Positions 36,563 to 45,631 of a DNA stretch of 64,000 bases are shown in pieces. The notes under the pieces were generated by a model, which was not told where the DNA came from, searched no databases, and saw nothing but the letters and a program-made list of their open reading frames with translations. The stretch is from positions 1 through 64,000 of the forward strand of contig NZ_PUGF01000017.1 in the NCBI RefSeq assembly GCF_002976435.1, read 5' to 3'. Both the position numbers and the translations under genes were made by a program. How positions within the stretch are numbered: the stretch's first letter is position 1; every line of letters begins with the position of its first letter. Origin of the DNA: Solimicrobium silvestre. Lineage in GTDB: Bacteria > Pseudomonadota > Gammaproteobacteria > Burkholderiales > Burkholderiaceae_D.

Positions 36563-38062
36563 TTAACGCGCAACATTGTCGGCCTGGTTCCACCAGCCAC
36601 CGCCCATCGCCTGAAACAGGGCGGCTGTATCGGCGTAGCGATTTGCCTGTGCCTGAACCAGCGTCAATACCGATAGTTGATACGACTGTTCAGCAGCCAG
36701 TAGCGTCACATAACCGATATCACCTAATTCAACCTGACGACGTGCAATCGCTAAACTTTCGGCAGCGGCGCGCTCGGCAATCAGTGCGGTTTGTAATCCG
36801 TCCGCATCAAATTGCAACGCCTGTAAAGTATCGGCAACATTTTGAAATGCGCTAATAACGGTGCTGCGATATTGCGCTGCCGCTTCGTCGTATGCCGCTT
36901 CAGCCGCGCGCTTTTTGTGCAGCAATGTGCCACCGTCAAAGAGCGGCTGGGTAATGCCGCCGACTAAAGTCCAAAAACTATTTCCAGGGCTGAACAGCTG
37001 GCTGATTTGGGTGGACATGCTGCCGCCACTGGCGCTCAAGGTAAATTGCGGGAGCATATTGGACTGGGCGACGCCGACCAGTGCACTGGCTGCGTGCAAT
37101 TGCTCTTCAGCAGAACGTACATCAGGCCGTTGTTGCACTAACTGAGAGGGCAGGCTAACCGGTAATTTTCGCGGTAATTGGAGCATTGACAGTTCAAATG
37201 TTTCTGGCATGGGATCACCAGGAAAACCTCCGACCAACGCTGCCAATAAATCACGCTGCTGAGCCAGTTGTTTTTGTAGCGGCGGCAGCATGGCTTTGGT
37301 TTGCGCCAGTGTCGCTACCTGTGCAACAACATTGGCCTGTGCTACGGCACCTAATTCAAATTGCCGCTGGAATAAATCCAACTGCTCCTGCTCGATTTTA
37401 ATCATTGCATTTGTGGCGCTGATTTGCGCGCGCAATGACGCTTCCTGAACAGCTGCTGTGACGACATTGGACGTCAGGGTTAAGTAAGCGGCTTCACGCA
37501 GGAAGCGCTGCGAATCCGCTTGCGCCTGCAAGTTTTCTACTTGACGTCGATTGTTGCCGAATACGTCGGCGGTGTAAGAAACATTTAGCTGCGCTGTATG
37601 CAAATTGAACAGCGAAGCACCGGAAGCCGCCGAGGATGAAACGCTGTTCAGCGCTTCCTTTTGACGGGTCGGGGTGAAATTGGCGCTGACACTTGGATAA
37701 TAAGCACCTTGTTGCGCATAGACGGTTTCTTGCGCAACCCGTAACGCGGCTTCAGCTTGTTGCAGGTTCGGATTGTTTTTCAGCGCCTGTTCAATCAGCT
37801 TATTTAATGCGGGCGATTGAAATAACGTCCACCATTGTTGCGGGATATGTTCAGCACTTGCAAAATACTGAGCCTCGCCGCCTGCGACTGGCGCAGAGAC
37901 GGTTTTGGTTGCCAGTGGCTCTTGTGTATAGCCATTGACGGCCGGTGCGGCAGGGCGTGTAAAATCCGGTCCAACCGCGCAGCCGGATAGTAATAGCAGC
38001 GCAGCAGGGAGTGTCATCATTAACCGGCGCTGTTTGAGCGAGTAGGCAAAAATGCTAGTCAT
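36563..38062 (-). CDS. NodT-type outer-membrane efflux lipoprotein
   Basis: A 499-residue TolC-family outer-membrane channel with lipobox LLLSGC (Cys28) followed by AVGPDFTRP, the classic NodT start. Two repeats of long helices and beta strands (QALKNNPNLQQAEAALRVA, RPDVRSAEEQLHAASALVGVAQSNMLP) are visible. It lies 2 bp after the membrane fusion gene and 81 bp before the RND gene. The n-region of the signal peptide (MTSIFAYSLKQRR) resembles the RND protein N-terminus. It completes the channel through the outer membrane. Confidence 0.93.
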   Translation of the reverse strand: MTSIFAYSLKQRRLMMTLPAALLLLSGCAVGPDFTRPAAPAVNGYTQEPLATKTVSAPVAGGEAQYFASAEHIPQQWWTLFQSPALNKLIEQALKNNPNLQQAEAALRVAQETVYAQQGAYYPSVSANFTPTRQKEALNSVSSSAASGASLFNLHTAQLNVSYTADVFGNNRRQVENLQAQADSQRFLREAAYLTLTSNVVTAAVQEASLRAQISATNAMIKIEQEQLDLFQRQFELGAVAQANVVAQVATLAQTKAMLPPLQKQLAQQRDLLAALVGGFPGDPMPETFELSMLQLPRKLPVSLPSQLVQQRPDVRSAEEQLHAASALVGVAQSNMLPQFTLSASGGSMSTQISQLFSPGNSFWTLVGGITQPLFDGGTLLHKKRAAEAAYDEAAAQYRSTVISAFQNVADTLQALQFDADGLQTALIAERAAAESLAIARRQVELGDIGYVTLLAAEQSYQLSVLTLVQAQANRYADTAALFQAMGGGWWNQADNVAR

Positions 38063-38064
38063 GA

Positions 38065-39345
38065 TTAATTACTTTCAGCTGCGCGGTCAATGAACAAAGC
38101 ACCACTGGTGACTATTTTTTCACCTGCGTTCAAGCCGCTGGTTGCTTCAATCAAATCACCGTTAACGCGTCCGGTTTGAATCGGCCGCAACGCCAGACTG
38201 CCATCTTTTTCGGCAACGAATACATGAGCGTTGGAACCTTCATACACAATGGCGCTTTGTGGCACACCAGGAGCTGTGGCAACATCGCCAGTCAAAATAC
38301 GGAACGTTGCGAACATCATCGGTTTTAGTGCGCCGTCTTGATTGTCCACTTCGGCGCGGACTGGCAGGCGATGCGTATTAGGATCAATTGATGGTGCAAT
38401 CCAGGCAATCTTGGCCTTGAAAACGCGACCAGGCCAAGCTAGGACATTGACTTCGACTGGCGTACCTATTTTCATGTGCGGCGCATCGGTCTCACGCACG
38501 TTGGCGATTAACCAGACGGTGGATAAGTTGGCGATCGAATACACGGGATTGGTGGCCCCACCTGATGCGCTTTGAATATTTTGCCCAACCCCAACCTGAC
38601 GCAATATGACTGTGCCAGCGATGGGCGCGCGGATAATGGCTTCAGGATTCATCTGTTGCGTAACAGGTTTTGTCTCTAATGTGCTGATTTCTGCGTCGGA
38701 TTTGCCCAGAATGCGTAAACGGTTATGCACTGTACTCAGCGCTACTTCAGCGCTACGCAAATTGCTTTGTGCGGTAGCCAGGTCTGCCTGGCTCTGCAGC
38801 CAATCTTTTAAGGCTCCGGCTTTAGCCAGATACAAATCATGCTGACGCTGTTCCGATGTTTCCGTTAATTTAATTTGTGCGTGTGCGGTTTTAAGCCCGG
38901 CAACGGCACTAATTAAATCGTTTTGACCTTGTACAAACTCGGAAGCTTCCACCGCCATTAACGGCGCACCTTTGTTGACAACATCGCCTAATTTTGCGAA
39001 TAATTTGGCTACATGCCCGGAATACGGTGAAAAAACCGGTGTAGTGGTGTCGTCGTTGCTGGCAATGGTGCCATCGGTAATTTGCTCGTCACGAAAACTG
39101 ACGGACTGAACCGGGAGAATTTTCAATGCGTCTAGCTGGCTTTGGCTGGGCCGAAAAGTGCCCGGTGCAACCGGTACCTCTACATTAGTTTTAGCATCCG
39201 ATTTACCCGTAATGAAATGATTGATAATCAGTCCGCCGCACAGCAGAGCGACGACAGCAGCGGCGATGCTTAGCTTCGTTTTAGTCGGCATGGCGAGCTC
39301 ATTTTTTAAGATCAAGATAGAAGGGATATCAGCAGGTTTGTTCAT
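38065..39345 (-). CDS. Membrane fusion protein of the RND efflux system (CusB/CzcB-like)
   Basis: A protein of about 426 residues with a membrane anchor (LSIAAAVVALLCGGLIINHF), a beta-barrel/lipoyl core (SPYSGHVAKLFAKLGDVVNKGAPLMAVEASEF), a helical hairpin (about 155-215) and a second lipoyl half (RAPIAGTVILRQVGVGQNIQ). It bridges the pump and the outer-membrane channel. Starts are possible at 39354 (TTG), 39345 (ATG) and 39291 (ATG, MPTKTK, next to the anchor); I use 39345, but 39291 is nearly as good. It is the first gene of the operon. No separate metal-sensor regulator is adjacent. Confidence 0.88.
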   Translation of the reverse strand: MNKPADIPSILILKNELAMPTKTKLSIAAAVVALLCGGLIINHFITGKSDAKTNVEVPVAPGTFRPSQSQLDALKILPVQSVSFRDEQITDGTIASNDDTTTPVFSPYSGHVAKLFAKLGDVVNKGAPLMAVEASEFVQGQNDLISAVAGLKTAHAQIKLTETSEQRQHDLYLAKAGALKDWLQSQADLATAQSNLRSAEVALSTVHNRLRILGKSDAEISTLETKPVTQQMNPEAIIRAPIAGTVILRQVGVGQNIQSASGGATNPVYSIANLSTVWLIANVRETDAPHMKIGTPVEVNVLAWPGRVFKAKIAWIAPSIDPNTHRLPVRAEVDNQDGALKPMMFATFRILTGDVATAPGVPQSAIVYEGSNAHVFVAEKDGSLALRPIQTGRVNGDLIEATSGLNAGEKIVTSGALFIDRAAESN

Positions 39346-39440
39346 GGTGTCCAACGTTGGATGGCTATGGTATTAAATTAAAAGACGTTAATTGATGTCA
39401 GTAAGAGCTACCCCAGCTAGTTCGGTAAGGGCGGTCTTCC

Positions 39441-39464
39441 GACGTTAGTGCTACGACTAACGTC
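39441..39464. promoter_or_regulatory. Perfect 9-bp inverted repeat, possible operator of the efflux operon
   Basis: GACGTTAGT (39441-39449), spacer GCTACG, ACTAACGTC (39456-39464), followed by AGTAA. A related, shorter GACGTTA...TGTCAGTAA lies near 39385. The position, about 100 bp upstream of the efflux start, suits a regulator site. Confidence 0.45.
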
Positions 39465-39832
39465 AGTAATTGTTATTGACTTGCCCGGTATTTTTTTCCG
39501 TAACGATAGGATGCAGTTTGACTTTGATGACAATAACAATTCCGATATAATTTTTTTATAAAGAAATCACAGAGTAAGAGTAAAGAAGTTGTAAATTTCG
39601 TCGGCAATCGACGTATTCAAAACTGTTCCGACCACCATTTTTTACATTCCAGTGTTTTGCCGATAGCGCATTAGCTTAAAAATGGACGATGGCGTCGATG
39701 GCTAACATGGCCTGGTTATTTGACCTTTGGTTGCAGTAGAACCGTAACCAGCCGTGCATGGATTGTTGTAAGGCGCGCAGTTTGATGTTGTGGTCGAAAC
39801 TAGTGCGCAAGTATCATTAGTCGCCAAAACAG

Positions 39833-39849
39833 TGCGTGATTATGGTGCG
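39833..39849 (+). promoter_or_regulatory. Possible NtrC-binding site
   Basis: TGCGTGATTATGGTGCG matches the spacing of the NtrC palindrome, with a perfect right half (ATGGTGC) and TGC in the left. It lies about 40 bp upstream of the sigma-54 promoter. Confidence 0.4.
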
Positions 39850-39887
39850 TTACCGTTTATCTACGGCCATTTAGGTGCTTTTTAGCA

Positions 39888-39903
39888 TGGCATGAGACTT
39901 GCT
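39888..39903 (+). promoter_or_regulatory. Sigma-54 promoter of porin-glnK-amtB
   Basis: TGGCAT, 5 bases (GAGAC) and TTGCT fit the -24/-12 consensus TGGCAC-N5-TTGCW with one mismatch. It lies 56 bp before the porin start, as expected for a nitrogen-regulated operon. Confidence 0.75.
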
Positions 39904-39959
39904 GTGTCAGTTGAGGAATCTCACGTTTGTTAACTCACTATTAAATCGGAAATACCATT

Positions 39960-40724
39960 ATGAAGAATAAATTAGGGAGTTTCACAGCAGTATTCTTTTT
40001 TGCGGTGCTATCACATAACGCCATCGCAGATGAAGTTGTAGAGGCACCAAAACCTGACAATGAATTTTCATTTAATTTAGGTGCAACCTCAGACTACCGC
40101 TATCGCGGTATTTCTCAGTCGAATTTACACCCTGCGATCCAGGGTGGTGCTGATTACACGAACAACCCAACCGGTTTATATGCCGGTACGTGGCTGTCTT
40201 CAATTAAATGGATTACCGATGCCGGTGGTAGTGGCGATGTTGAAATGGATTTGTACGCAGGTAAACGGGGGGATATTGTTAGCGATCTGTCTTACGATGT
40301 GGGCGTATTGAGCTATGTATACCCAGGTAATAATTTAGGTCAGATTGCTGGTTTAGCCAATGCCAACACAACTGAAATTTATGGACAGCTGACGTATAAA
40401 TTGGCGAACATCAAATACTCCCGTTCGGTAACCAATTTATTCAGCATTCCAGGCAGTAAGAATAGTGGTTACGTTGATTTATGGACCAGCATTCCTGTCA
40501 CTGACGCATTAGCTTTGGGTTTGCATGTGGGCCATCAAACTGTTGAAAATAATTCGAATTTTTCCTATACCGACTGGAAAGTTGGTCTTTCGCAGGATTT
40601 CTTTGGCGTTTCTTTCACCCTTGGTGTCGTCGGCACCGACGCAAATAAATTAATGTATGTAACGCCTGATGGAAAATTTACCGGCAAAACCAGTTTGGTG
40701 CTTTCCGCAGCAAAAACATTCTAA
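39960..40724 (+). CDS. TorF-type putative outer-membrane porin
   Basis: A 254-residue protein of the TIGR02001 family. Signal peptide residues 1-23 (ending NAIAD), then repeated amphipathic strands beginning FSFNLGATSDYRYRGISQSNLHPAIQGGADY, the family hallmark, and a terminal aromatic residue (AAKTF) typical of outer-membrane barrels. It is commonly found just ahead of glnK-amtB in betaproteobacteria and is presumed to pass ammonium or small nitrogen compounds, but this is not proved. It is the first gene after the sigma-54 promoter. Confidence 0.88.
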   Translation: MKNKLGSFTAVFFFAVLSHNAIADEVVEAPKPDNEFSFNLGATSDYRYRGISQSNLHPAIQGGADYTNNPTGLYAGTWLSSIKWITDAGGSGDVEMDLYAGKRGDIVSDLSYDVGVLSYVYPGNNLGQIAGLANANTTEIYGQLTYKLANIKYSRSVTNLFSIPGSKNSGYVDLWTSIPVTDALALGLHVGHQTVENNSNFSYTDWKVGLSQDFFGVSFTLGVVGTDANKLMYVTPDGKFTGKTSLVLSAAKTF

Positions 40725-41075
<351 letters not shown>

Positions 41076-41085
41076 GGAAAATACA

Positions 41086-42639
41086 ATGAAAAGTTTTTTA
41101 GCATTAACTCTCGCCAGCTTAGTTGCCGCATCCTGTTTGCTCGGGAATGCTAACGCTGACGATAAGGTAGTCACACCGGCTGCCGCTGTAACAGCAAGTG
41201 TGAGTGCAAGTGTGAATGTAAGTTCGCCAACAGCAACACCTGAGGCACCTGCTGCCATTGCGGCAGCTCCTGAGGTGGCAGTGGTAGCAGCAACGCCAAC
41301 GCCCAATAAAGGCGATACAGCCTGGATGATGGTTGCCACGTTGTTAGTAATATTAATGACTATCCCTGGTTTGGCCTTGTTTTACGGCGGGTTAGTCCGT
41401 TCAAAAAACATGCTGTCGATCTTGATGCAGGTATTCATGATTTTTGCCGTGATTATTGTATTGTGGTGTATCTACGGGTACTCACTTGCATTTACTCAAG
41501 GTAATTCATTTATTGGCTCGTTGTTTGGCCCAGATGGTCGCTTGTTTTTGAATGGCATTTTTGATCCTGCTAAGGGCACATTTTCAACTGCGGCAACATT
41601 TAGCAAAGGCGTTGTGATTCCTGAGTTTGTGTACGTAGCTTTTCAGGGAACGTTCGCGGCAATCACTTGCGGATTAATCATTGGCGCATTTGCAGAGCGG
41701 GCCAAGTTTGTTGCGGTGATGTCGTTTATCGTGATCTGGTTTACTTTTTCTTACCTGCCGATTGCTCATATGGTTTGGTTTTGGCCCGGTCCTGATGGCA
41801 TTAAAGATGCCGCCACATTGGCGATTGAAACAGCTAAAGGTGGATGGTTATGGAAAAAAGGTGCGCTTGATTTTGCCGGTGGAACTGTCGTACACATCAA
41901 TGCAGCGATTGCCGGTTTAGTTGGTGCAGTGATGATTGGGCGTCGGATTGGTTTTGGCAAAGAATCCATGGCACCACATTCCTTAACCATGACGATGATC
42001 GGTTCTTCCCTTTTATGGGTCGGTTGGTTCGGATTTAATGCGGGTTCTGCACTGGAAGCTGGTGACATTGCGGCTTTGGCTTTCATCAACACATTGCTGG
42101 CTACCGCCGCAGCGTCTGTTTCATGGGTTTTGGGTGAATGGCTGAGTAAAGGTAAACCGTCCATGTTAGGTGGTGCATCTGGCGCTGTGGCTGGCCTGGT
42201 TGCAATTACACCGGCGTGCGGCTTTGTTGGCCCGATGGGGGCGTTGTTCATCGGCTTATTAGCCGGATTAGTTTGCTTATGGGGCGTAAATGGGTTGAAA
42301 CGGTTGATCGGCGCCGATGATTCTTTAGATGTATTTGGTGTGCACGGCGTCGGAGGTATTTTAGGTGCGTTATTGACGGGTGTATTTGCTTCACCGGCAT
42401 TGGGCGGACAGGGAATATTTGATTACGTCACTAACAAATTATCTGCTGATCCCTACAGCATTGCTGACCAGTTACTCATTCAAGCGGAAGCTGTATTGAC
42501 AACGGTGCTTTGGTCGGCAGTTGTTTCTATCATTGCGTTTAAATTAGTTGATCTGGTTATTGGCTTACGCGTTCCAGAAGATGAAGAACGTGAAGGTTTG
42601 GATATTACTAGCCACGGTGAATCTGCTTACCATGCGTAA
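41086..42639 (+). CDS. amtB: Ammonium channel AmtB
   Basis: A 517-residue protein with a signal peptide (1-22), a periplasmic Ala/Val/Thr-rich segment (about 25-75) and then 11 membrane helices. Conserved elements include WMMVATLLVILMTIPGLALFYGGLVRSKN, the pore region with DFAGGTVVHINA (twin-His partner 1) and DVFGVHGVGGILG (twin-His partner 2). The ATG at 41086 has AAGGAAA upstream. The Ala-rich N-terminal extension is longer than in the Escherichia coli protein. The terminator at 42672-42700 follows. Confidence 0.96.
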   Translation: MKSFLALTLASLVAASCLLGNANADDKVVTPAAAVTASVSASVNVSSPTATPEAPAAIAAAPEVAVVAATPTPNKGDTAWMMVATLLVILMTIPGLALFYGGLVRSKNMLSILMQVFMIFAVIIVLWCIYGYSLAFTQGNSFIGSLFGPDGRLFLNGIFDPAKGTFSTAATFSKGVVIPEFVYVAFQGTFAAITCGLIIGAFAERAKFVAVMSFIVIWFTFSYLPIAHMVWFWPGPDGIKDAATLAIETAKGGWLWKKGALDFAGGTVVHINAAIAGLVGAVMIGRRIGFGKESMAPHSLTMTMIGSSLLWVGWFGFNAGSALEAGDIAALAFINTLLATAAASVSWVLGEWLSKGKPSMLGGASGAVAGLVAITPACGFVGPMGALFIGLLAGLVCLWGVNGLKRLIGADDSLDVFGVHGVGGILGALLTGVFASPALGGQGIFDYVTNKLSADPYSIADQLLIQAEAVLTTVLWSAVVSIIAFKLVDLVIGLRVPEDEEREGLDITSHGESAYHA

Positions 42640-42671
42640 AATTAGTAATAGCAATTTATAAGATCTTGTTT

Positions 42672-42702
42672 AAGCACTTCCATTGGGAAGTGCTTTTTTT
42701 TT
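42672..42702 (+). terminator. Terminator after amtB
   Basis: AAGCACTTCC, short loop, GGAAGTGCTT followed by eight T residues. Confidence 0.9.
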
Positions 42703-42718
42703 ATGGAAAAATTAAGAC

Positions 42719-42758
42719 GAACGGCATGGCAATCGTAGCGTCGATTGCCATGCCGTTC
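42719..42758. terminator. Perfect 17-bp hairpin between amtB and nuoB
   Basis: GAACGGCATGGCAATCG (42719-42735) pairs with 42742-42758 across TAGCGT. On the minus strand it is followed by a T-rich stretch, so it probably ends the nuoB transcript. Confidence 0.7.
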
Positions 42759-42788
42759 AGTGGAGTTTAAGTGTGATTGGACTTATTT

Positions 42789-43259
42789 TTAGCGCGCTAT
42801 CGTTGTGCGGCGAGTTACTTTTCGTTGCAGTTGGATCAATCCGTAAATCAATGCTTCAGCTGTCGGTGGGCAACCTGGAACGTAGACATCGACGGGAACA
42901 ATTCGGTCGCAGCCGCGTACCACGGAATAGGAGTAGTGATAATAACCGCCGCCGTTTGCGCAGGAACCCATTGAAATGACGTAGCGCGGTTCGGGCATTT
43001 GGTCGTAGACTTTTCTTAATGCCGGAGCCATTTTATTGGTTAAGGTGCCTGCAACAATCATCAGATCAGAATGTCGCGGGCTGGCACGCGGCATGACGCC
43101 GAATCTGTCGATGTCATAACGAGCTGCTGCGGAATGCATCATTTCTACTGCACAGCACGCCAAGCCAAAGGACATATACCAGAGGCTGTTGCTTCGGCAG
43201 CGATCAGCCATTTCATCGAGTGAGCTGAGGATAATATTGTTCGAGCCTATTACGTCCAT
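42789..43259 (-). CDS. Orphan NuoB-like subunit (NADH:quinone oxidoreductase B paralogue)
   Basis: A 156-residue protein closely resembling complex I subunit NuoB, which holds the N2 iron-sulfur cluster. The cluster cysteines are present: tandem CC in [12 protein letters not shown] in [13 protein letters not shown] and C in [11 protein letters not shown]. The start at 43259 ([13 protein letters not shown]) is preferred over 43298. No other nuo gene is near, so this is a stand-alone paralogue, with the main nuo operon presumably elsewhere. Possible roles are an alternative subunit or a related hydrogenase-like partner; both are inference. Confidence 0.88.
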   Translation of the reverse strand: MDVIGSNNIILSSLDEMADRCRSNSLWYMSFGLACCAVEMMHSAAARYDIDRFGVMPRASPRHSDLMIVAGTLTNKMAPALRKVYDQMPEPRYVISMGSCANGGGYYHYSYSVVRGCDRIVPVDVYVPGCPPTAEALIYGLIQLQRKVTRRTTIAR

Positions 43260-43381
43260 CGGGATATCCTTTAAAAGTGAGTTGCTGAAACATTCCAATT
43301 AATAATAAATTTATAACTTATTATCATAATGGAATGCTAAGGCAACGTCAATTTTCTGGATAAAGGGTCGAAGAAAGCTAA

Positions 43382-44581
43382 TTAATCTTTACCGATTGAA
43401 CGCGCCAGACGTATTCCCGTTCTTTGCCATCTTGCGCTGGCTGGGAAAAAATTGCGGTAAGTTAAGCGCGAATGATGTTTAGGTGTGAAGGCTGAAGAGC
43501 CGCGCAGCACATATTGATTGACCATGAATTTACCGTTGTACTCACCTATTGCACCCTCGGCGATGGCATAGCCCGGATAGGGCGCGTAACTACTGGAAGT
43601 CCATTGCCAGCAACATGCAAATAGTTGAGTCAGTTGGGCATTTTTTTGCGCCGCATATTCCCATTCCGCCTCGGTCGGTAGCCGCGCGCCTACCCAACTC
43701 GCATACGCGGAGGCTTCAAAAAAAGAGAGATGGCAAACCGGTTGGAGCGGATCGAGTTCATGCAGACCGTGCAGCGTGAATTCTTGCCAATGATTAGTGT
43801 GCCGCCAATACAGTGGATGTTTTATTTGCTGTTGAATTATCCAATTCCATCCATCTGCAAGCCATAAGGTGGGATTGGTATAACCACCTGCTTCAATGAA
43901 GGCCAGATATTCACCGTTGTTGACGAGCCGTGATGCGAGCTGAAATTCTTCAATAAATTGCCGATGGCGCGGGGTTTCGTTATCAAAGCAAAACCCTGCT
44001 TCGTGATGACCGATTTCTTGTAAAGCTGGTTCAAAGTAATGCCAATCGATTGCTGCTGGAATGGCGTCAACGGTATCAAGAATGCCTGTATCTTCAGCGA
44101 GCATGACTGGATTCAGCGGATTGGACGACAGCAGATGTTTAATATCGGTCAGCATTAGCTCCTGATGTTGCTGTTCATGCTGAATGCCGAGTTCAATCAA
44201 TTCATCGCATTTAATTGATGAGTGATGTTGATATAGGAGTTGGATGCGCTCGTCGACGGCATGCCGGTATTCCAAAACTTCCTTGAGGTCGGGGCGGGTC
44301 AGTAGCCCTCGTTGCGGGCGCGGATATTGCTCACCTATCCCGTTGTAGTAAGAGTTAAACAGTAATTTAAAGGCTGGATGAAATGCGTGAAAATCAGGAT
44401 CAAACGTTTCAAGAATAAAGGTTTCAAAAAACCAGGTGGTATGCGCGAGATGCCATTTAATGGGGCTGGCATCCGGCATTGATTGCGCCGCCGCATCTTC
44501 TGCTGAAAGGTAAGCCGCGATGCGCAGGGAATATTCGCGGGTCTTTGTCCAGCGCTCTATTAGCGTTAGTGTTGCGGACAT
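43382..44581 (-). CDS. egtB: Ergothioneine biosynthesis sulfoxide synthase EgtB
   Basis: A 399-residue non-haem iron enzyme that joins hercynine to cysteine or gamma-glutamylcysteine using O2. An N-terminal DinB-like four-helix domain supplies iron-binding histidines (HLAHTTWFFETFIL and HEQQHQELMLTDI). A C-terminal FGE-sulfatase-like domain carries CHLSFFEASAYASWVGARLPTEAEWEYAA and ends RTGIRLARS. It starts 3 bp after egtD ends, forming a two-gene operon. Other egt genes (A, C, E) are not adjacent, so the first precursor and the lyase step are supplied elsewhere. Confidence 0.93.
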   Translation of the reverse strand: MSATLTLIERWTKTREYSLRIAAYLSAEDAAAQSMPDASPIKWHLAHTTWFFETFILETFDPDFHAFHPAFKLLFNSYYNGIGEQYPRPQRGLLTRPDLKEVLEYRHAVDERIQLLYQHHSSIKCDELIELGIQHEQQHQELMLTDIKHLLSSNPLNPVMLAEDTGILDTVDAIPAAIDWHYFEPALQEIGHHEAGFCFDNETPRHRQFIEEFQLASRLVNNGEYLAFIEAGGYTNPTLWLADGWNWIIQQQIKHPLYWRHTNHWQEFTLHGLHELDPLQPVCHLSFFEASAYASWVGARLPTEAEWEYAAQKNAQLTQLFACCWQWTSSSYAPYPGYAIAEGAIGEYNGKFMVNQYVLRGSSAFTPKHHSRLTYRNFFPASARWQRTGIRLARSIGKD

Positions 44582-44584
44582 AGT

Positions 44585-45562
44585 TTAAATCGCTTTAGCA
44601 TAAATCACTGCATACCAGTTTGCATCGTCGCTCCAATGGCGGGCTTTTCCAAAACCTGCGGCGCTCAATAATTCTAAAAATAGGGGTAGTGAATATTTAT
44701 AGCTGTTCTCAGTATGAATCCGTTCACCACGAATAAAATGTCGATGATTATTTCCCCATTTCACTTGCAGATTCATCCGTGCTTCCAGATGCATTTCAAT
44801 ACGCGATTGCTGCGCATTAAAGAACGCATAATGCTGCCATTGACGTATATCAAAATCAGAGCCCAGCAACTGATTAACATGTCGCAACGCATTCAGATTA
44901 AACGCGGCCGTAACGCCCAGATCATCATCGTAGGCAGCATTGAGTGTGGCAGAGTCTTTGATCAGGTCAATGCCGATCAGGATGCCGCCATCGGCGTCGC
45001 AGGCAGCGCGGATTTTTTTGAGGAAGGTCAGAGCAATGTCAGGGTGAAAATTACCTATTGACGAGCCGGGGTAAAAAAACAAGCGTTGGTCGCTGCGCAC
45101 TTCGTCAGGCAATGTCCAGTTTTTTGAAAAATCCATGCCCAGCGCCGTCATTTCAATGTGCGGAAAACGTTGCCGCAAATGCCGTACCGAATCCGTTAAA
45201 TGATTCACTGAAATGTCGATCGGCACATATTGATCTGGATGGAGAAACGGGAAAAGTCGCGCTGCTTTGGCACAATTACCGGCACCTAAATCAATCAAGG
45301 TACCGCCCGGGCCGATGGTTTGAGAAATATCAGTAAGGTGGCGGGTAAAAATGCCGGCTTCGGTGCGGGTTGGATAATACTCAGGCAGGACGCAAATCGT
45401 CTCGAATAACACCGAGCCTACGGTATCGTAAAAGTATTTGGGGGAAATGGTGGCATGGTCGCTTAACAAGCCGGTAGTGAGTTCCTGGATAGTGAACTCC
45501 TTCGTATCAAGCGCATGGTCCCGGTCTGCTATTGCCACGTTCACTGAAGTTGCTAAATCCAT
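44585..45562 (-). CDS. egtD: L-histidine N-alpha-methyltransferase EgtD
   Basis: A 325-residue S-adenosylmethionine-dependent methyltransferase that trimethylates histidine to hercynine. Visible features are the N-terminal PKYFYDTVGSVLFETICVLPEYYPTRTE block and the SAM site LIDLGAGNCAKAARLF, followed by YVPIDISVNHL. The C-terminal part (RGERIHTENSYKYSL) contributes to histidine binding. It precedes egtB on the same strand. Confidence 0.93.
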   Translation of the reverse strand: MDLATSVNVAIADRDHALDTKEFTIQELTTGLLSDHATISPKYFYDTVGSVLFETICVLPEYYPTRTEAGIFTRHLTDISQTIGPGGTLIDLGAGNCAKAARLFPFLHPDQYVPIDISVNHLTDSVRHLRQRFPHIEMTALGMDFSKNWTLPDEVRSDQRLFFYPGSSIGNFHPDIALTFLKKIRAACDADGGILIGIDLIKDSATLNAAYDDDLGVTAAFNLNALRHVNQLLGSDFDIRQWQHYAFFNAQQSRIEMHLEARMNLQVKWGNNHRHFIRGERIHTENSYKYSLPLFLELLSAAGFGKARHWSDDANWYAVIYAKAI

Positions 45563-45631
45563 AGACGACCCTGTTGAAGTTTCTCAATGACAATTAAATG
45601 ATCTAGGTGTTGCTTGAAAAAATTTAATAAA

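Larger units (their letters stand above)
39355..39959. other. Regulatory intergenic region between efflux operon and porin gene
   Basis: About 600 bases without a gene between divergent units. It contains repeated GACGTTA motifs with a perfect 9-bp inverted repeat (39441-39464) nearer the efflux side, and a sigma-54 promoter (39888-39903) nearer the porin side. Confidence 0.5.
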
